A stretch of DNA of 64,000 bases from Bog-473 sp963824195. GTDB taxonomy: Bacteria; Actinomycetota; Acidimicrobiia; Acidimicrobiales; RAAP-2. The notes under the pieces were generated by a model, which ran no database searches, was not told the DNA's origin, and was given only the letters and a program-made list of their open reading frames with translations. The position numbers and the translations under genes were made by a program. The DNA is taken from positions 1 through 64,000 of the forward strand of contig CAWGOJ010000027.1 in NCBI GenBank assembly GCA_963824195.1, read 5' to 3'. Each line of letters opens with the position of its first letter. The first letter of the stretch is position 1. Shown piece after piece: positions 1-8,047 of this stretch.

Positions 1-424
1 ACAGATCGGAGTTGGCTCTCTCGAGCTCGGCCTGGGTCTGGGCCAGCTTGCCGTGCAGTTCCGTCATGCGTTCGGCCGCGATCAGGCGCGTCTGGACGGC
101 GAACGAGTCGACCGGCTTGGTCAGGTAGTCATCGGCGCCGGAGCTCATGCCCTCCAGGATGTGCTCAGGATGGTCGAGCCCCGTCGTGAGGACGATGTAG
201 ACGTAGCTGTCACCGGTCCCCTCCCGAACGCGCCGGCAGAGTTCGGGGCCGTCGACCCCGGGCATCATCCAGTCGGTGAGCAGGACGTCGATCCCCCCGG
301 ACGACAGCAGATCCCAGGCCCTCGACCCCTCCTCGGCGACGATGGTCTCGTGGCCCAGCTTCGACACGATCGCCTTGAGCAGCAGGCGGCTCGTGGGCTC
401 GTCGTCAGCGATGAGGATCCGCAT
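1..424 (-). CDS. Response regulator, receiver domain (3' part outside window)
   Basis: The reading frame opens at an ATG (422-424) and runs off the left edge. It encodes a CheY-like receiver domain: acidic pair D7-D8, phospho-acceptor Asp at residue 51 in LLTDWMMPGVDG, the switch Thr in the LTTG segment, and the conserved Lys in LTKP. After about residue 110 the chain becomes an amphipathic, probably coiled-coil helix (LAQTQAELERANSDL), a linker usually found before an output domain such as GGDEF or a phosphatase; that domain lies outside the window. It follows the HPt gene with only 1 nt between, so it is probably the last acceptor of the phosphorelay encoded upstream. Receiver assignment is secure; the output function is unknown. 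Confidence 0.85.
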   Translation of the reverse strand, partial: MRILIADDEPTSRLLLKAIVSKLGHETIVAEEGSRAWDLLSSGGIDVLLTDWMMPGVDGPELCRRVREGTGDSYVYIVLTTGLDHPEHILEGMSSGADDYLTKPVDSFAVQTRLIAAERMTELHGKLAQTQAELERANSDL

Positions 425-425
425 C

Positions 426-791
426 TCAGGGCCTCGGTGCGACGGCCTGCAGGGCGGCCCGGGCCCGGGAGAACTCGATCTCGAACCGCTCCGCCAACCC
501 CGCCGCGTCCTCGAGCTGCGCTTGCCGGGCGAGCCTCTCGATGTCCGCACAGACATCCGCCAAGACGGAAGCTCCCACGTTCGCGCTGGCGCCCTTGAGC
601 GTGTGCGCGGCGTGCTCGACGGCCGCGGCGTCGCCATCGTGCAGGACCCGCAGGAGCTCCTCTCGCCCTTCCTCGCTCATGGTGAAGTATTCGCCGACGA
701 TGTCCTGCAGCGCCTCGCCGGTCCCGTCGTCGAGGCTGAGGAGGAACTCGATCTGCGAGCTGTTCAGGGGATCGCTCAAGAGGTCGCTCAT
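426..791 (-). CDS. Histidine phosphotransfer (HPt) domain protein
   Basis: This is a 121-residue single-domain HPt protein. The phospho-accepting histidine is H63 in the motif AAHTLKGASANVGA, which matches the HPt consensus HxLKGxxxxxG. It shuttles phosphate between receiver domains in the cytoplasm. A longer reading frame exists upstream, but the ATG at 789-791 is chosen because it overlaps the kinase stop codon as ATGA, indicating translational coupling. Its place between a hybrid kinase with two receivers and a stand-alone response regulator fits a complete multistep phosphorelay. The signal sensed is not known. Confidence 0.9.
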   Translation of the reverse strand: MSDLLSDPLNSSQIEFLLSLDDGTGEALQDIVGEYFTMSEEGREELLRVLHDGDAAAVEHAAHTLKGASANVGASVLADVCADIERLARQAQLEDAAGLAERFEIEFSRARAALQAVAPRP

Positions 792-3700
792 GACGCACCC
801 ACCTCCTCGCGCTCGTGGTGCGGCTTGGCCACCCATCGCTTGAGGACGGTGGACACCGCCTCCAGTCGCACGGGCTTGGTGATGAAGTCGTCCATGCCGG
901 CCGCCATGCAGCGCTCCCGGTCACCCTCCATCGCCGCCGCCGTCATGGCGATGATCGGGATGTGCCCCGCCGTGCCCTCGATGTGTCGGATGGCCTCAGT
1001 CGCCTCGTACCCGTCCATCTCGGGCATCTGGCAATCCATGAGGATGGCGTCGTAGGTATCCGAGCGGAACGCGTCCAGAGCCTCGAGTCCGTTCTTGGCG
1101 ATGGCGAAGGTGTAGCCGAGGTTCTCGAGCACCTTCGTGCCGACGAGCTGGTTCACCTTGTTGTCCTCGACGAGCAGGATCCTCCCCGAGCTCTCCGCTA
1201 TCACCGCGCGAGCCTCGGCCGAAGCCGCCGACGTATCGAGCACCGCCCCGGAATTGAGGCTGGTGATCAGGCAGTCGAACAGCTCGGACGAGCGCACCGG
1301 CTTCGTGAGGCTGGCGGCGAACCCGGTCAGGTGCGACTCCGCCGCCTCGAGGCGATGGCCCGAGGAGCTCAGGAGGAAGAGCATGGTCGGCGCCGTGGCG
1401 GGATCCGCCTTCAGCGTGCGGGCCAACTCGATGCCGTCCATGCCCGGCATGTTCAGGTCGACCACGCCCAGATCGAACGAGCGGCCGTCCTGGGCAGCGG
1501 TGAGCGCCAGCTCCAGAGCCTGGTACCCATCGGCCGCCTCCACGGCCTCCACGCCCCAGGAGAGCAGCTGTTGGCGGAGAATCCTCCGGTTGGTCGCATT
1601 GTCGTCCACGACCAGCGCGCGCTGACCCGAGAGTGTGCGCGGGTCCCCACTCCCCTCGTCGCTCGGCAGGTCATCCGAACGTCGCAGGGACAGTTCGAAC
1701 CAGAATGTGGATCCCTGACCCGGAGCACTCGTGAGACCGAGTCGTCCCCCCATGAGCTCCACCAGCTGTCGACTTATCGTCAGGCCGAGGCCCGTACCGC
1801 CGAACCTACGGGTGGTGGACGAGTCCGCCTGCGCGAAGGCGCTGAACAACCGCTCCTGATCCTCCTCGGCGATGCCGATCCCGGTGTCGACGACGTCGAA
1901 GTGCAGCGCGACGCGCTCGGAGTTCTGATGGAGCACGCTCACGCGTATGACCACCTCACCTTCGGAGGTGAACTTCACGGCGTTCGCGCCAAAGTTGAGC
2001 AGGACCTGCCGGATCCTGGTGCCGTCTCCCAGGAGCCCTGTCGGAACGTCGGGCTGGACGTCCACCAGGAGCTCGAGGCCCTTGGTGTGGGCGGTGCCGG
2101 CCAGGATGCGCCCGACGTCGTCGACGACGTTGGGCACGTTCAACGTGGACTCCTCGATCTCGAGCTTTCCCGCCTCGATCTTCGAGAAGTCAAGGATGTC
2201 GTTGATGATCACCAACAGGCTCTCGGCAGAAAGTTTGACACCCGACGCGAGCTCAAGCTGCTCGCCGTCGAGATCTGTCTCCAGGAGGAGATCCGTGAGC
2301 CCGATGACTCCGTTCATCGGTGTCCGGATCTCATGGCTCATCATGGAGACGAACTGTGACTTCGTCCGGGAGGCCACGAGCGCCGCGTCCCGTGCGGCAA
2401 GGAGGTCCTGAGCGGCCTGACGCGCCTCGGTGACATCGCCGCCGTTGAGGACGTACCCGTTGACCGACGGGTCGTCGAGGAGGTTGGCGGCCGTCCAATC
2501 GACGGTGCGCCATTGGCCGTCCACGTGCTGCATGCGCACCTCGAACACGACCGTGTCGGTGTGGTCGGTGAGGCCGATGAGGTGCTCGATCACCATGCGG
2601 GAGTCGTCGGGATGCACGAGCTCGGTGAACGGCCGGCCCTCGAGGTCACCCGGCGAATATCCGAGGATGCGCTCTGCGGACGGCGTGATGTAGGCAATCC
2701 GGAGATCGGCCTCGATCACGGTGATCAGGTCCCAGGTCTTGTCGATGAGTGACCGGAACCGGGCCGTCCTCAACGCGTGGGCCTCCCGAATGGTGAGTCC
2801 CAACCGGACCGAGGCCACGACAAGGGTGACCGTGGCGAGTGCGATGGCGGGGCGCCCGATGTGCACGAAGCTCGCGACGACCAGGATCCCCAAGCTGATC
2901 GCCACGCCGAAGACAGGCAGTGCGAAGCCGGCAACCCGATCGGTCCCCGGGTTCTCCACTTTGGGGGGCAAGATCCACACTGCGACCGCGATCAGTGTCA
3001 GCGAGATCGGCCACGCGGCTCCGTTGGCGACGTAGCCGAACTTGCTTGTGGGCTGGAGGAGGTTGAATCCATCGCCGATGGCGTTCGCTCCTAGGGCGAC
3101 ACACACGAGGGCGAAGAACGGCCTGAAACCCTTGGGCAGCACCAGCAAGCCACCGACGCACAGGGCGAACAGCAGCATGTCGCCCATGGGATAGACCAGG
3201 TTCGTTGCGGCAGCCAGCGCACCGCCGCCAGTGACCCTCATGACCGCAGCGACAACGAAGGCAGCCGACAAGGCGGCCACACCGAGGCCGGCAATCAGCC
3301 CGTCCAGCGAGGTCGCGAGGAGCGACCCACGGTTCCCGCGCCGAATGAGAAGCGCCAACGCCAGGAAGCACAGTGGGAAGAACGCGACATAGAACGCGTC
3401 GGCGAGCGACGGGGTCGACGGTGTGGCCCCGCCCAGAGACTCGATGGTCAAGGTGAGATCGCCAAGGGCCCACGAGATGCATGCCACACCCATGATCAGC
3501 GGGAACAAGCGCGCGACGGAGCTACTCGATCGCCATGAGCCCTCGAAATAGCGGGCGAGGCAGATGTTGCCCACGGTGAATTCGAGCAGGACGACACCCC
3601 ACCCGTCGAGTGGGGTGTAGTACGAGCCATTTCTGCGCACGACCAGAGAGACGAAGAGGGCGACGACCAACAGTGCCGCGATGCCGAGCGCCCATCGGAC

Positions 3701-3823
3701 CCGAGTCGGGACCCGGTGGGGGCCCCACGGGTCCGGCTCAGCGGTGACGCCCTCGGCTTCCCCGGCGGACGGGTCAGGCATCTCAGACGCCTCCCCGTTC
3801 CGCTGCACGACTGCCACGCCCAT
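788..3823 (-). CDS. Membrane hybrid sensor histidine kinase (PAS-HisKA-HATPase-REC-REC)
   Basis: The protein is about 1011 residues from the ATG at 3823. An open frame continues upstream to 4237, but there it overlaps the divergent hydrolase gene and looks non-coding, so the shorter start is preferred; an ATG at 3781 is also possible. Order of domains: several hydrophobic helices in the first third, a PAS domain (ITPSAERILGYSPGDLEG), a HisKA dimerisation helix with H497 in MMSHEIRTPMNG, an ATPase domain with N (NAVKF), G1 (DTGIGI) and G2 (GGTGLGL) boxes, then two receivers with acceptors D789 (VVDLNMPGMDG) and D930 (LMDCQMPEMDG). It heads the phosphorelay operon with the HPt and response-regulator genes. 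The N-terminal helices resemble a MASE-type sensory module, which is inference. Confidence 0.9.
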   Translation of the reverse strand: MGVAVVQRNGEASEMPDPSAGEAEGVTAEPDPWGPHRVPTRVRWALGIAALLVVALFVSLVVRRNGSYYTPLDGWGVVLLEFTVGNICLARYFEGSWRSSSSVARLFPLIMGVACISWALGDLTLTIESLGGATPSTPSLADAFYVAFFPLCFLALALLIRRGNRGSLLATSLDGLIAGLGVAALSAAFVVAAVMRVTGGGALAAATNLVYPMGDMLLFALCVGGLLVLPKGFRPFFALVCVALGANAIGDGFNLLQPTSKFGYVANGAAWPISLTLIAVAVWILPPKVENPGTDRVAGFALPVFGVAISLGILVVASFVHIGRPAIALATVTLVVASVRLGLTIREAHALRTARFRSLIDKTWDLITVIEADLRIAYITPSAERILGYSPGDLEGRPFTELVHPDDSRMVIEHLIGLTDHTDTVVFEVRMQHVDGQWRTVDWTAANLLDDPSVNGYVLNGGDVTEARQAAQDLLAARDAALVASRTKSQFVSMMSHEIRTPMNGVIGLTDLLLETDLDGEQLELASGVKLSAESLLVIINDILDFSKIEAGKLEIEESTLNVPNVVDDVGRILAGTAHTKGLELLVDVQPDVPTGLLGDGTRIRQVLLNFGANAVKFTSEGEVVIRVSVLHQNSERVALHFDVVDTGIGIAEEDQERLFSAFAQADSSTTRRFGGTGLGLTISRQLVELMGGRLGLTSAPGQGSTFWFELSLRRSDDLPSDEGSGDPRTLSGQRALVVDDNATNRRILRQQLLSWGVEAVEAADGYQALELALTAAQDGRSFDLGVVDLNMPGMDGIELARTLKADPATAPTMLFLLSSSGHRLEAAESHLTGFAASLTKPVRSSELFDCLITSLNSGAVLDTSAASAEARAVIAESSGRILLVEDNKVNQLVGTKVLENLGYTFAIAKNGLEALDAFRSDTYDAILMDCQMPEMDGYEATEAIRHIEGTAGHIPIIAMTAAAMEGDRERCMAAGMDDFITKPVRLEAVSTVLKRWVAKPHHEREEVGAS

Positions 3824-4009
3824 TCCCCCTATGACGGCATGATGGAGCCTGACATTGAGTCGCTGTTTGGTCGCCCGACCCCGGAGGGGGCCACCGGGCA
3901 CGGTTGATCCGTGAGGACGGGCGATGAGCTGGGCTTTTGTTGGTGGAATGTGTCGCAGGATCCCCTCGGGCGCACCTCGGCGCCGCGAGGGTGGAGAGGG
4001 GGGGTCGAG

Positions 4010-4732
4010 ATGGCCACGTTCGTCCTCGTCCACGGGGCGATGCACGGCGGGTGGTGCTGGCGCCACGTAGACCACGAGCTGTCCCGGCGCGGCCACGACG
4101 TCCACCGGCCGACGCTCACGGGCCAGGGGGACCGCCGTGCCGGTCTGGCACCCGAGGTCGGGGTCACCACCCACGTAGGGGACCTCGAAGATCTCGTGTG
4201 GTTCGAGGACCTGACCGGAGTCCACCTGGTCCTCCACAGCTACGCCGGCGTCCTGGCCGGGCCCCTAGCCGAGCGCGTCGAAGATCGCCTGGCGTCGGTC
4301 GTCTACCTCGGTGCCTTCGTCACCGCACCGGGCGAGAGCCTGCTCGACATCGAGCCGGCGGATGTTGCCGATCGCTACCGCCGCCAGGTGGCCGAGCACG
4401 GCGGGGGCTGGTACCTGCCGGCAACCGACGCCTTCCTGGAGCAGTGGGGAATCCGCGACTCGGCGTTGCGCGACTGGGTGGGACCTCGCCTCACCGATTT
4501 CCCCTTTCGGTGCCAGACCGAACCGACCGACTTCGACCCGGAACCGCTCCGCAGGCTCCGCAAGGTCTACGTGAAGCACACCGATCCGCCGTTGGCCAGC
4601 CTCCAGCGCTTCTACGACGCCGCGGTCGTGGCCGGCTGGGAGACCCATGAGCTCCACTGCGGGCACGACATGATGCTGGCGGCCCCGGAGGACACGACAG
4701 ATCTCCTCGAGAGGATCGCCCGAGGCGCCTGA
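4010..4732 (+). CDS. Alpha/beta-hydrolase (esterase/hydroxynitrile-lyase-like)
   Basis: This 240-residue protein starts FVLVHGAMHGGWCWRHV, the oxyanion-hole strand typical of the MhpC and plant SABP/hydroxynitrile-lyase branch. The nucleophile elbow is HSYAG (Ser in LVLHSYAGVLAG) and the catalytic His is in LHCGHDMMLAAP near the C-terminus. The start at 4010 follows a purine-rich RBS (gagaggggggg) and removes an implausible 33-residue extension. It is divergent from the histidine kinase, with about 190 bp between the starts. Substrate cannot be told from sequence; small esters or lactones are likely. Confidence 0.8.
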   Translation: MATFVLVHGAMHGGWCWRHVDHELSRRGHDVHRPTLTGQGDRRAGLAPEVGVTTHVGDLEDLVWFEDLTGVHLVLHSYAGVLAGPLAERVEDRLASVVYLGAFVTAPGESLLDIEPADVADRYRRQVAEHGGGWYLPATDAFLEQWGIRDSALRDWVGPRLTDFPFRCQTEPTDFDPEPLRRLRKVYVKHTDPPLASLQRFYDAAVVAGWETHELHCGHDMMLAAPEDTTDLLERIARGA

Positions 4733-4873
4733 AGGAATCCATGCTGATCCCGTGAACGGCGCTCTGCGTGGGTCGGGTAGCGTGGCAGGCGATCCTCTCG
4801 GTTCTCTTGCGCAGACCGACCGGGTCGTCACGCCCCGGCGTGGCACTCCGATGCGTCGCCGAAAGGATCTCTC

Positions 4874-5257
4874 ATGCCCGGACCCGACGTGCCCACCACC
4901 AACGGGCACCGTGAAAGCCCGCGGCGCGTGCGCAAGGGCGAAGCCCGTCCACGCCGGTCGGACTCCCAGCCCACAGAGGACACTCTCGACGAGCAGGTGG
5001 TCTCCCTCCGTGAGACGGGCAAGAGCTACACCTCGGTGGCCAAGACCCTCGGCATCAAGCGCAGCGCAGACGCCCATGCGGCATTCCTCCGTGCGCTGCA
5101 CGCCCGACCGGCCAAAGAACGCGCTGCCATGACGCAACGCGAGAGCGAACGCCTGGACCGCCTCGAGCGACGCGTCCGCTCCCGGGATGTGGGCCAGCCT
5201 GACGAGCTCCGGCGGCATCTCGCGGCGCTGGAGAGATTCCGCCAGAGCCTCGCGTAG
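4874..5257 (+). CDS. Small basic protein with HTH-like segment
   Basis: This 127-residue protein is preceded by a good RBS (gaaagga) 8 nt before the ATG. The first 35 residues are charged and low-complexity. Residues about 40-75 (VSLRETGKSYTSVAKTLGIK) look like a short helix-turn-helix of the resolvase/Hin type, asking whether a step matches a known pattern before extending. The rest is a highly charged helix. I recognise no named family. The HTH-like piece and net charge suggest DNA binding, but that is inference only. It sits alone between convergent and fragmentary genes. Confidence 0.6.
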   Translation: MPGPDVPTTNGHRESPRRVRKGEARPRRSDSQPTEDTLDEQVVSLRETGKSYTSVAKTLGIKRSADAHAAFLRALHARPAKERAAMTQRESERLDRLERRVRSRDVGQPDELRRHLAALERFRQSLA

Positions 5258-5344
5258 ACGTAGTCCCCCCGGGCTGCGGCCTGGGAGGACCGACGGACGC
5301 GCCCCGGACGACCGAGGTTCGCGCGCCAGGGGTTGCCGCCACCA

Positions 5345-5560
5345 CCGGGGGCCGCCTACCGGCGGGCCTTCGTCCCTTCGGAAGAGCTCGATCGCCCCTA
5401 CGTCGCCGTCTCCGCCGACGTCATCGTCGCTCCCGACGATGCGAGCGCCAAGAGGCTGGCCGCCGGCTACGCCCTCTGCTCCTTCGCCCTGCTGGCGCGC
5501 GAGTGGTTCAGGGATCGCCACCAGCAAGGCAAGCGGACGATGGGCGTCGTCCACCGGTAG
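5345..5560 (+). pseudogene. Remnant of a luciferase-like flavin monooxygenase
   Basis: The translated stretch AYRRAFVPSEELDRPYVAVS followed by a DDASAKRLA segment matches the late part of LLM-class FMN-dependent oxidoreductases, where a YRxxFxPS..LDRPY signature precedes a strand and a D-x-E/A-ARRLA helix. Neither the TIM-barrel start nor a normal C-terminus is present, so this looks like a 3' fragment. It lies just before an FMN reductase gene, the usual partner of such monooxygenases, suggesting a former two-component system that lost its oxygenase. Confidence 0.5.
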
Positions 5561-5636
5561 TGTCGCCCCCAGTCGGACCACGTAACCCCGGGTGCCCAGT
5601 GGCCTCAATCTGACGAGAAATCCTGGAAGGAGATCG

Positions 5637-6161
5637 GTGAGCGTCGCCGTAGTCGTCGGCAACCCAAAGGCGGGCTCGAGGACCCTCGGGGTGGCGATGG
5701 CTGTCGCCGGTGCCCTCCAGGGCGCCGATGGAAGCTCCACCGACCCTCTCGTCATCGACCTGGCTGAATTGGCGCCCGAGCTCTTCGACTTCGAATCCGT
5801 TGCCGTCAAAGCATCCCTCGAGTCCGTGGCACACAGCGATCTGGTGGTGGCGGCCTCACCGACCTACAAGGCAACGTATACCGGCCTTCTCAAGTCGTTC
5901 TTCGATCGCTACAACACTGATGCCTTGGTCGGAACGGTCAGCATTCCGGTCATGACCGGTGCGGCGGCGGTTCACGCCCTTGCACCAGAGGTCCACCTAC
6001 GTCCGCTCTTGGTCGAGCTCGGCAGCTCCACTCCGACGCGGGGGCTGTTCGTGACCGAGCAGGAGTTCGATGACCTCGACACGGTGATCGCTTCCTGGGC
6101 CCGGCTGGCCCGACCGCTCGTCGAGCGGGCACTTAGCGGGAAGTCACCCGGAGCGCGCTGA
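5637..6161 (+). CDS. NAD(P)H-dependent FMN reductase (SsuE/MsuE-like)
   Basis: This 174-residue flavodoxin-fold protein begins SVAVVVGNPKAGSRTLGVA, the phosphate-binding loop of the FMN_red family, and has the second signature SPTYKATYTGLLKSFFD. It reduces free FMN with NAD(P)H for use by a partner monooxygenase. The GTG at 5637 is chosen because AAGGAG lies 4 nt upstream; the ATG at 5592 would add an unrelated leader. The upstream LLM monooxygenase remnant was probably its partner. It is convergent with the GNAT gene, with 10 nt between stops. Confidence 0.85.
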   Translation: MSVAVVVGNPKAGSRTLGVAMAVAGALQGADGSSTDPLVIDLAELAPELFDFESVAVKASLESVAHSDLVVAASPTYKATYTGLLKSFFDRYNTDALVGTVSIPVMTGAAAVHALAPEVHLRPLLVELGSSTPTRGLFVTEQEFDDLDTVIASWARLARPLVERALSGKSPGAR

Positions 6162-6171
6162 CATTGCGCTC

Positions 6172-6903
6172 CTAGCGCTGGCGGCGGGTGTGTGCCGCCA
6201 GGACGACATCGACCAGCCGGCGCTGGCAGAACCCCAGGCGTTCATAGACTCGTCGAGCCTCGTCGTTCGATTCGGCCACGTGCAGGAACGGCTGCTCATC
6301 ACGCTCGATGATCCCGGTCGCCACATGATGGGTCAGGGTCGAGGCAAGGCCGCGGCCCCGGGCATCCGGATGCGTGTACACGGCGGACACCTCTGTGAAC
6401 CCACTGAGACTCAGCCGCTCACCGGCCATCGCCACCAAGTGCTCACCCTCGAAGTGTCCGTAGTAGCGACCGAGTTCGATCGTGCCGCCGCGGAATGGTC
6501 CCGGCTTGGTCAGTGCCGCGAGCTCGAGCATCTGTGGCCCGTCGTCAGTCGTCAACGCTCGCAGCTCGACTGGCTCGACCGCATTCAATTGCTCGGGGCG
6601 AACGATCATCTGGCGCCCCACTCCCCTAGCCTGCACGGTCCAACCGTCAGGCAGGACCGCAGGGGGATCTCCGCCGAACAGAATGCACCTGGCCGACTCC
6701 GACATGCCGACCAGCGTTGCCAGGTCGTCCCAGGAGTCTTCGTCGTACCCGTCGACGGCCGCAAACGCCGCGATGGCGCTGTGGTATCTCCGGGCTCGTC
6801 CGAATGCCTCGGCGTGGCGCTGGTGATGTGACGACAGCGCCCACCAGACGGCGTTATCGAGAGGTTGTCGATCTGTCTCCACGACCACCGAGTCTTGGGT
6901 CAT
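6172..6903 (-). CDS. GNAT-family N-acetyltransferase
   Basis: This is a 243-residue protein whose C-terminal half carries the GNAT fold. Strand b4 (VSAVYTHPDARGRGLASTLT) contains the acetyl-CoA pyrophosphate loop R/QxxGxG/A as DARGRGLA, followed by NDEARRVYERLGF, the usual helix a4 signature. The N-terminal half (about 110 residues) resembles the divergent tandem GNAT half seen in FR47-like proteins. The start at 6903 is chosen because the longer frame runs into metX. It lies 13 nt after metX and is probably co-transcribed, but a role in methionine synthesis is not implied. Confidence 0.8.
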   Translation of the reverse strand: MTQDSVVVETDRQPLDNAVWWALSSHHQRHAEAFGRARRYHSAIAAFAAVDGYDEDSWDDLATLVGMSESARCILFGGDPPAVLPDGWTVQARGVGRQMIVRPEQLNAVEPVELRALTTDDGPQMLELAALTKPGPFRGGTIELGRYYGHFEGEHLVAMAGERLSLSGFTEVSAVYTHPDARGRGLASTLTHHVATGIIERDEQPFLHVAESNDEARRVYERLGFCQRRLVDVVLAAHTRRQR

Positions 6904-6916
6904 CCTCTTCGGGCGG

Positions 6917-8047
6917 CTAGGACAAAGCGTTCTCGACGATCTCCCCCACCTGCTCGACCTCCAGCAGGAACCCGTCATGGCCGGACGCGGATTCGATGAC
7001 GCTGAGGGGTGAGTTACCGGGAAGTTGCCGAACCAGCTCCTGTTGCTGGGCCAGCGGATAGAGCCGATCCGACACGATGCCGGCCACGCTTGTCTCAGCC
7101 TGCACGCTCCGCAGAGCCTGTGCGATTCCGCCACGACCTCTGCCGATGTCGTGATGGTTCATCGCCTCGCTGAGTGTCACATAGGAATTCGGGTCGAACC
7201 GCTGCGCGAGCTTCTCGCCCTGGTGCTGCAGATACGACTCGATCGCGTAGCGCCCGCCCTTGAGCGGCTCCTCCTCGCCCTGGGCCTCCCGATCGAAGCG
7301 TCGTCGGAATTCGTCGCCTGTCCGATAGCTGAACTGCCCCAGGCCTCGCGCAATGGACAGCCCGTCGACGGGGCGCCTCGAGGTCCCGTAGTAGTCGCCG
7401 CCCTGGAACGCCGGATCGGAACGGATGGCGCGGATCTGCAGCGAGCACAGCGCGATCTGATCGGCCGACGCCGCCGCCCCCACAGCGAGGACGACGGCGC
7501 GTGCCACCCGCTCGGGCTGGCCGACGCACCATTCGAGCACGCGCATGCCGCCCATGGAGCCCCCGATGACACAGGCCCACCGCTCGATCCCGAGCTGGTC
7601 GGCGAGGGCGACCTCGACCGCCACCTGGTCGCGGATGGTGATCAGGGGGAACCGGGAACCGTAGGGGCTGCCGTCGGCGCCGAGCGAGGCCGGGCCGGTC
7701 GTTCCCTGGCATCCACCCAGGACGTTCGGGCACACCACGTGGTAGCGATCCGTGTCGATGGCCGCTCCGGGCCCGATTAGCCCCTCCCACCAGCCGGCCG
7801 ACGGATGGCCCACGCCCGGGGGGCCGACAGCGTGGGAGTCACCCGTGAGCGCATGCAGGACCAGGACGGCGTTGGTTCGGGGCTGGTTCAGCTCACCCCA
7901 CGTCTCGTAGGCGACGGTGACCTCCGCGAGGCGGCCACCCACCTCGAGGGGGACCCCGGCCCCTCCGCGGTCCGCGATCACGGCGAACTGACGCCGCCCG
8001 GGCTCATCCCCGGGCAGCCACACCCCTGGGTATGACGTCGAGGTCAC
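6917..8047 (-). CDS. metX: Homoserine O-acetyltransferase
   Basis: MetX transfers an acetyl group from acetyl-CoA to L-homoserine, the activating step of methionine synthesis, in the cytoplasm. The 376-residue length is normal. Visible motifs are the nucleophile elbow GGSMGGMRVLEW, the acid in SDRLYP and the catalytic His in SGHDGFLLE, together with the family block LHALTGDSHA near residue 70. Translation starts at a GTG that overlaps the metY stop as GTGA, so the two are coupled. The product feeds directly into the sulfhydrylase encoded by the preceding gene. Confidence 0.95.
   Translation of the reverse strand: MTSTSYPGVWLPGDEPGRRQFAVIADRGGAGVPLEVGGRLAEVTVAYETWGELNQPRTNAVLVLHALTGDSHAVGPPGVGHPSAGWWEGLIGPGAAIDTDRYHVVCPNVLGGCQGTTGPASLGADGSPYGSRFPLITIRDQVAVEVALADQLGIERWACVIGGSMGGMRVLEWCVGQPERVARAVVLAVGAAASADQIALCSLQIRAIRSDPAFQGGDYYGTSRRPVDGLSIARGLGQFSYRTGDEFRRRFDREAQGEEEPLKGGRYAIESYLQHQGEKLAQRFDPNSYVTLSEAMNHHDIGRGRGGIAQALRSVQAETSVAGIVSDRLYPLAQQQELVRQLPGNSPLSVIESASGHDGFLLEVEQVGEIVENALS

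Noticed and set aside
3824..4237. N-terminal extension of the hybrid kinase to 1149 residues
   Set aside because: The extra 138 residues are antisense to the start of the alpha/beta-hydrolase gene, have no domain features and precede a better placed ATG before the membrane region.
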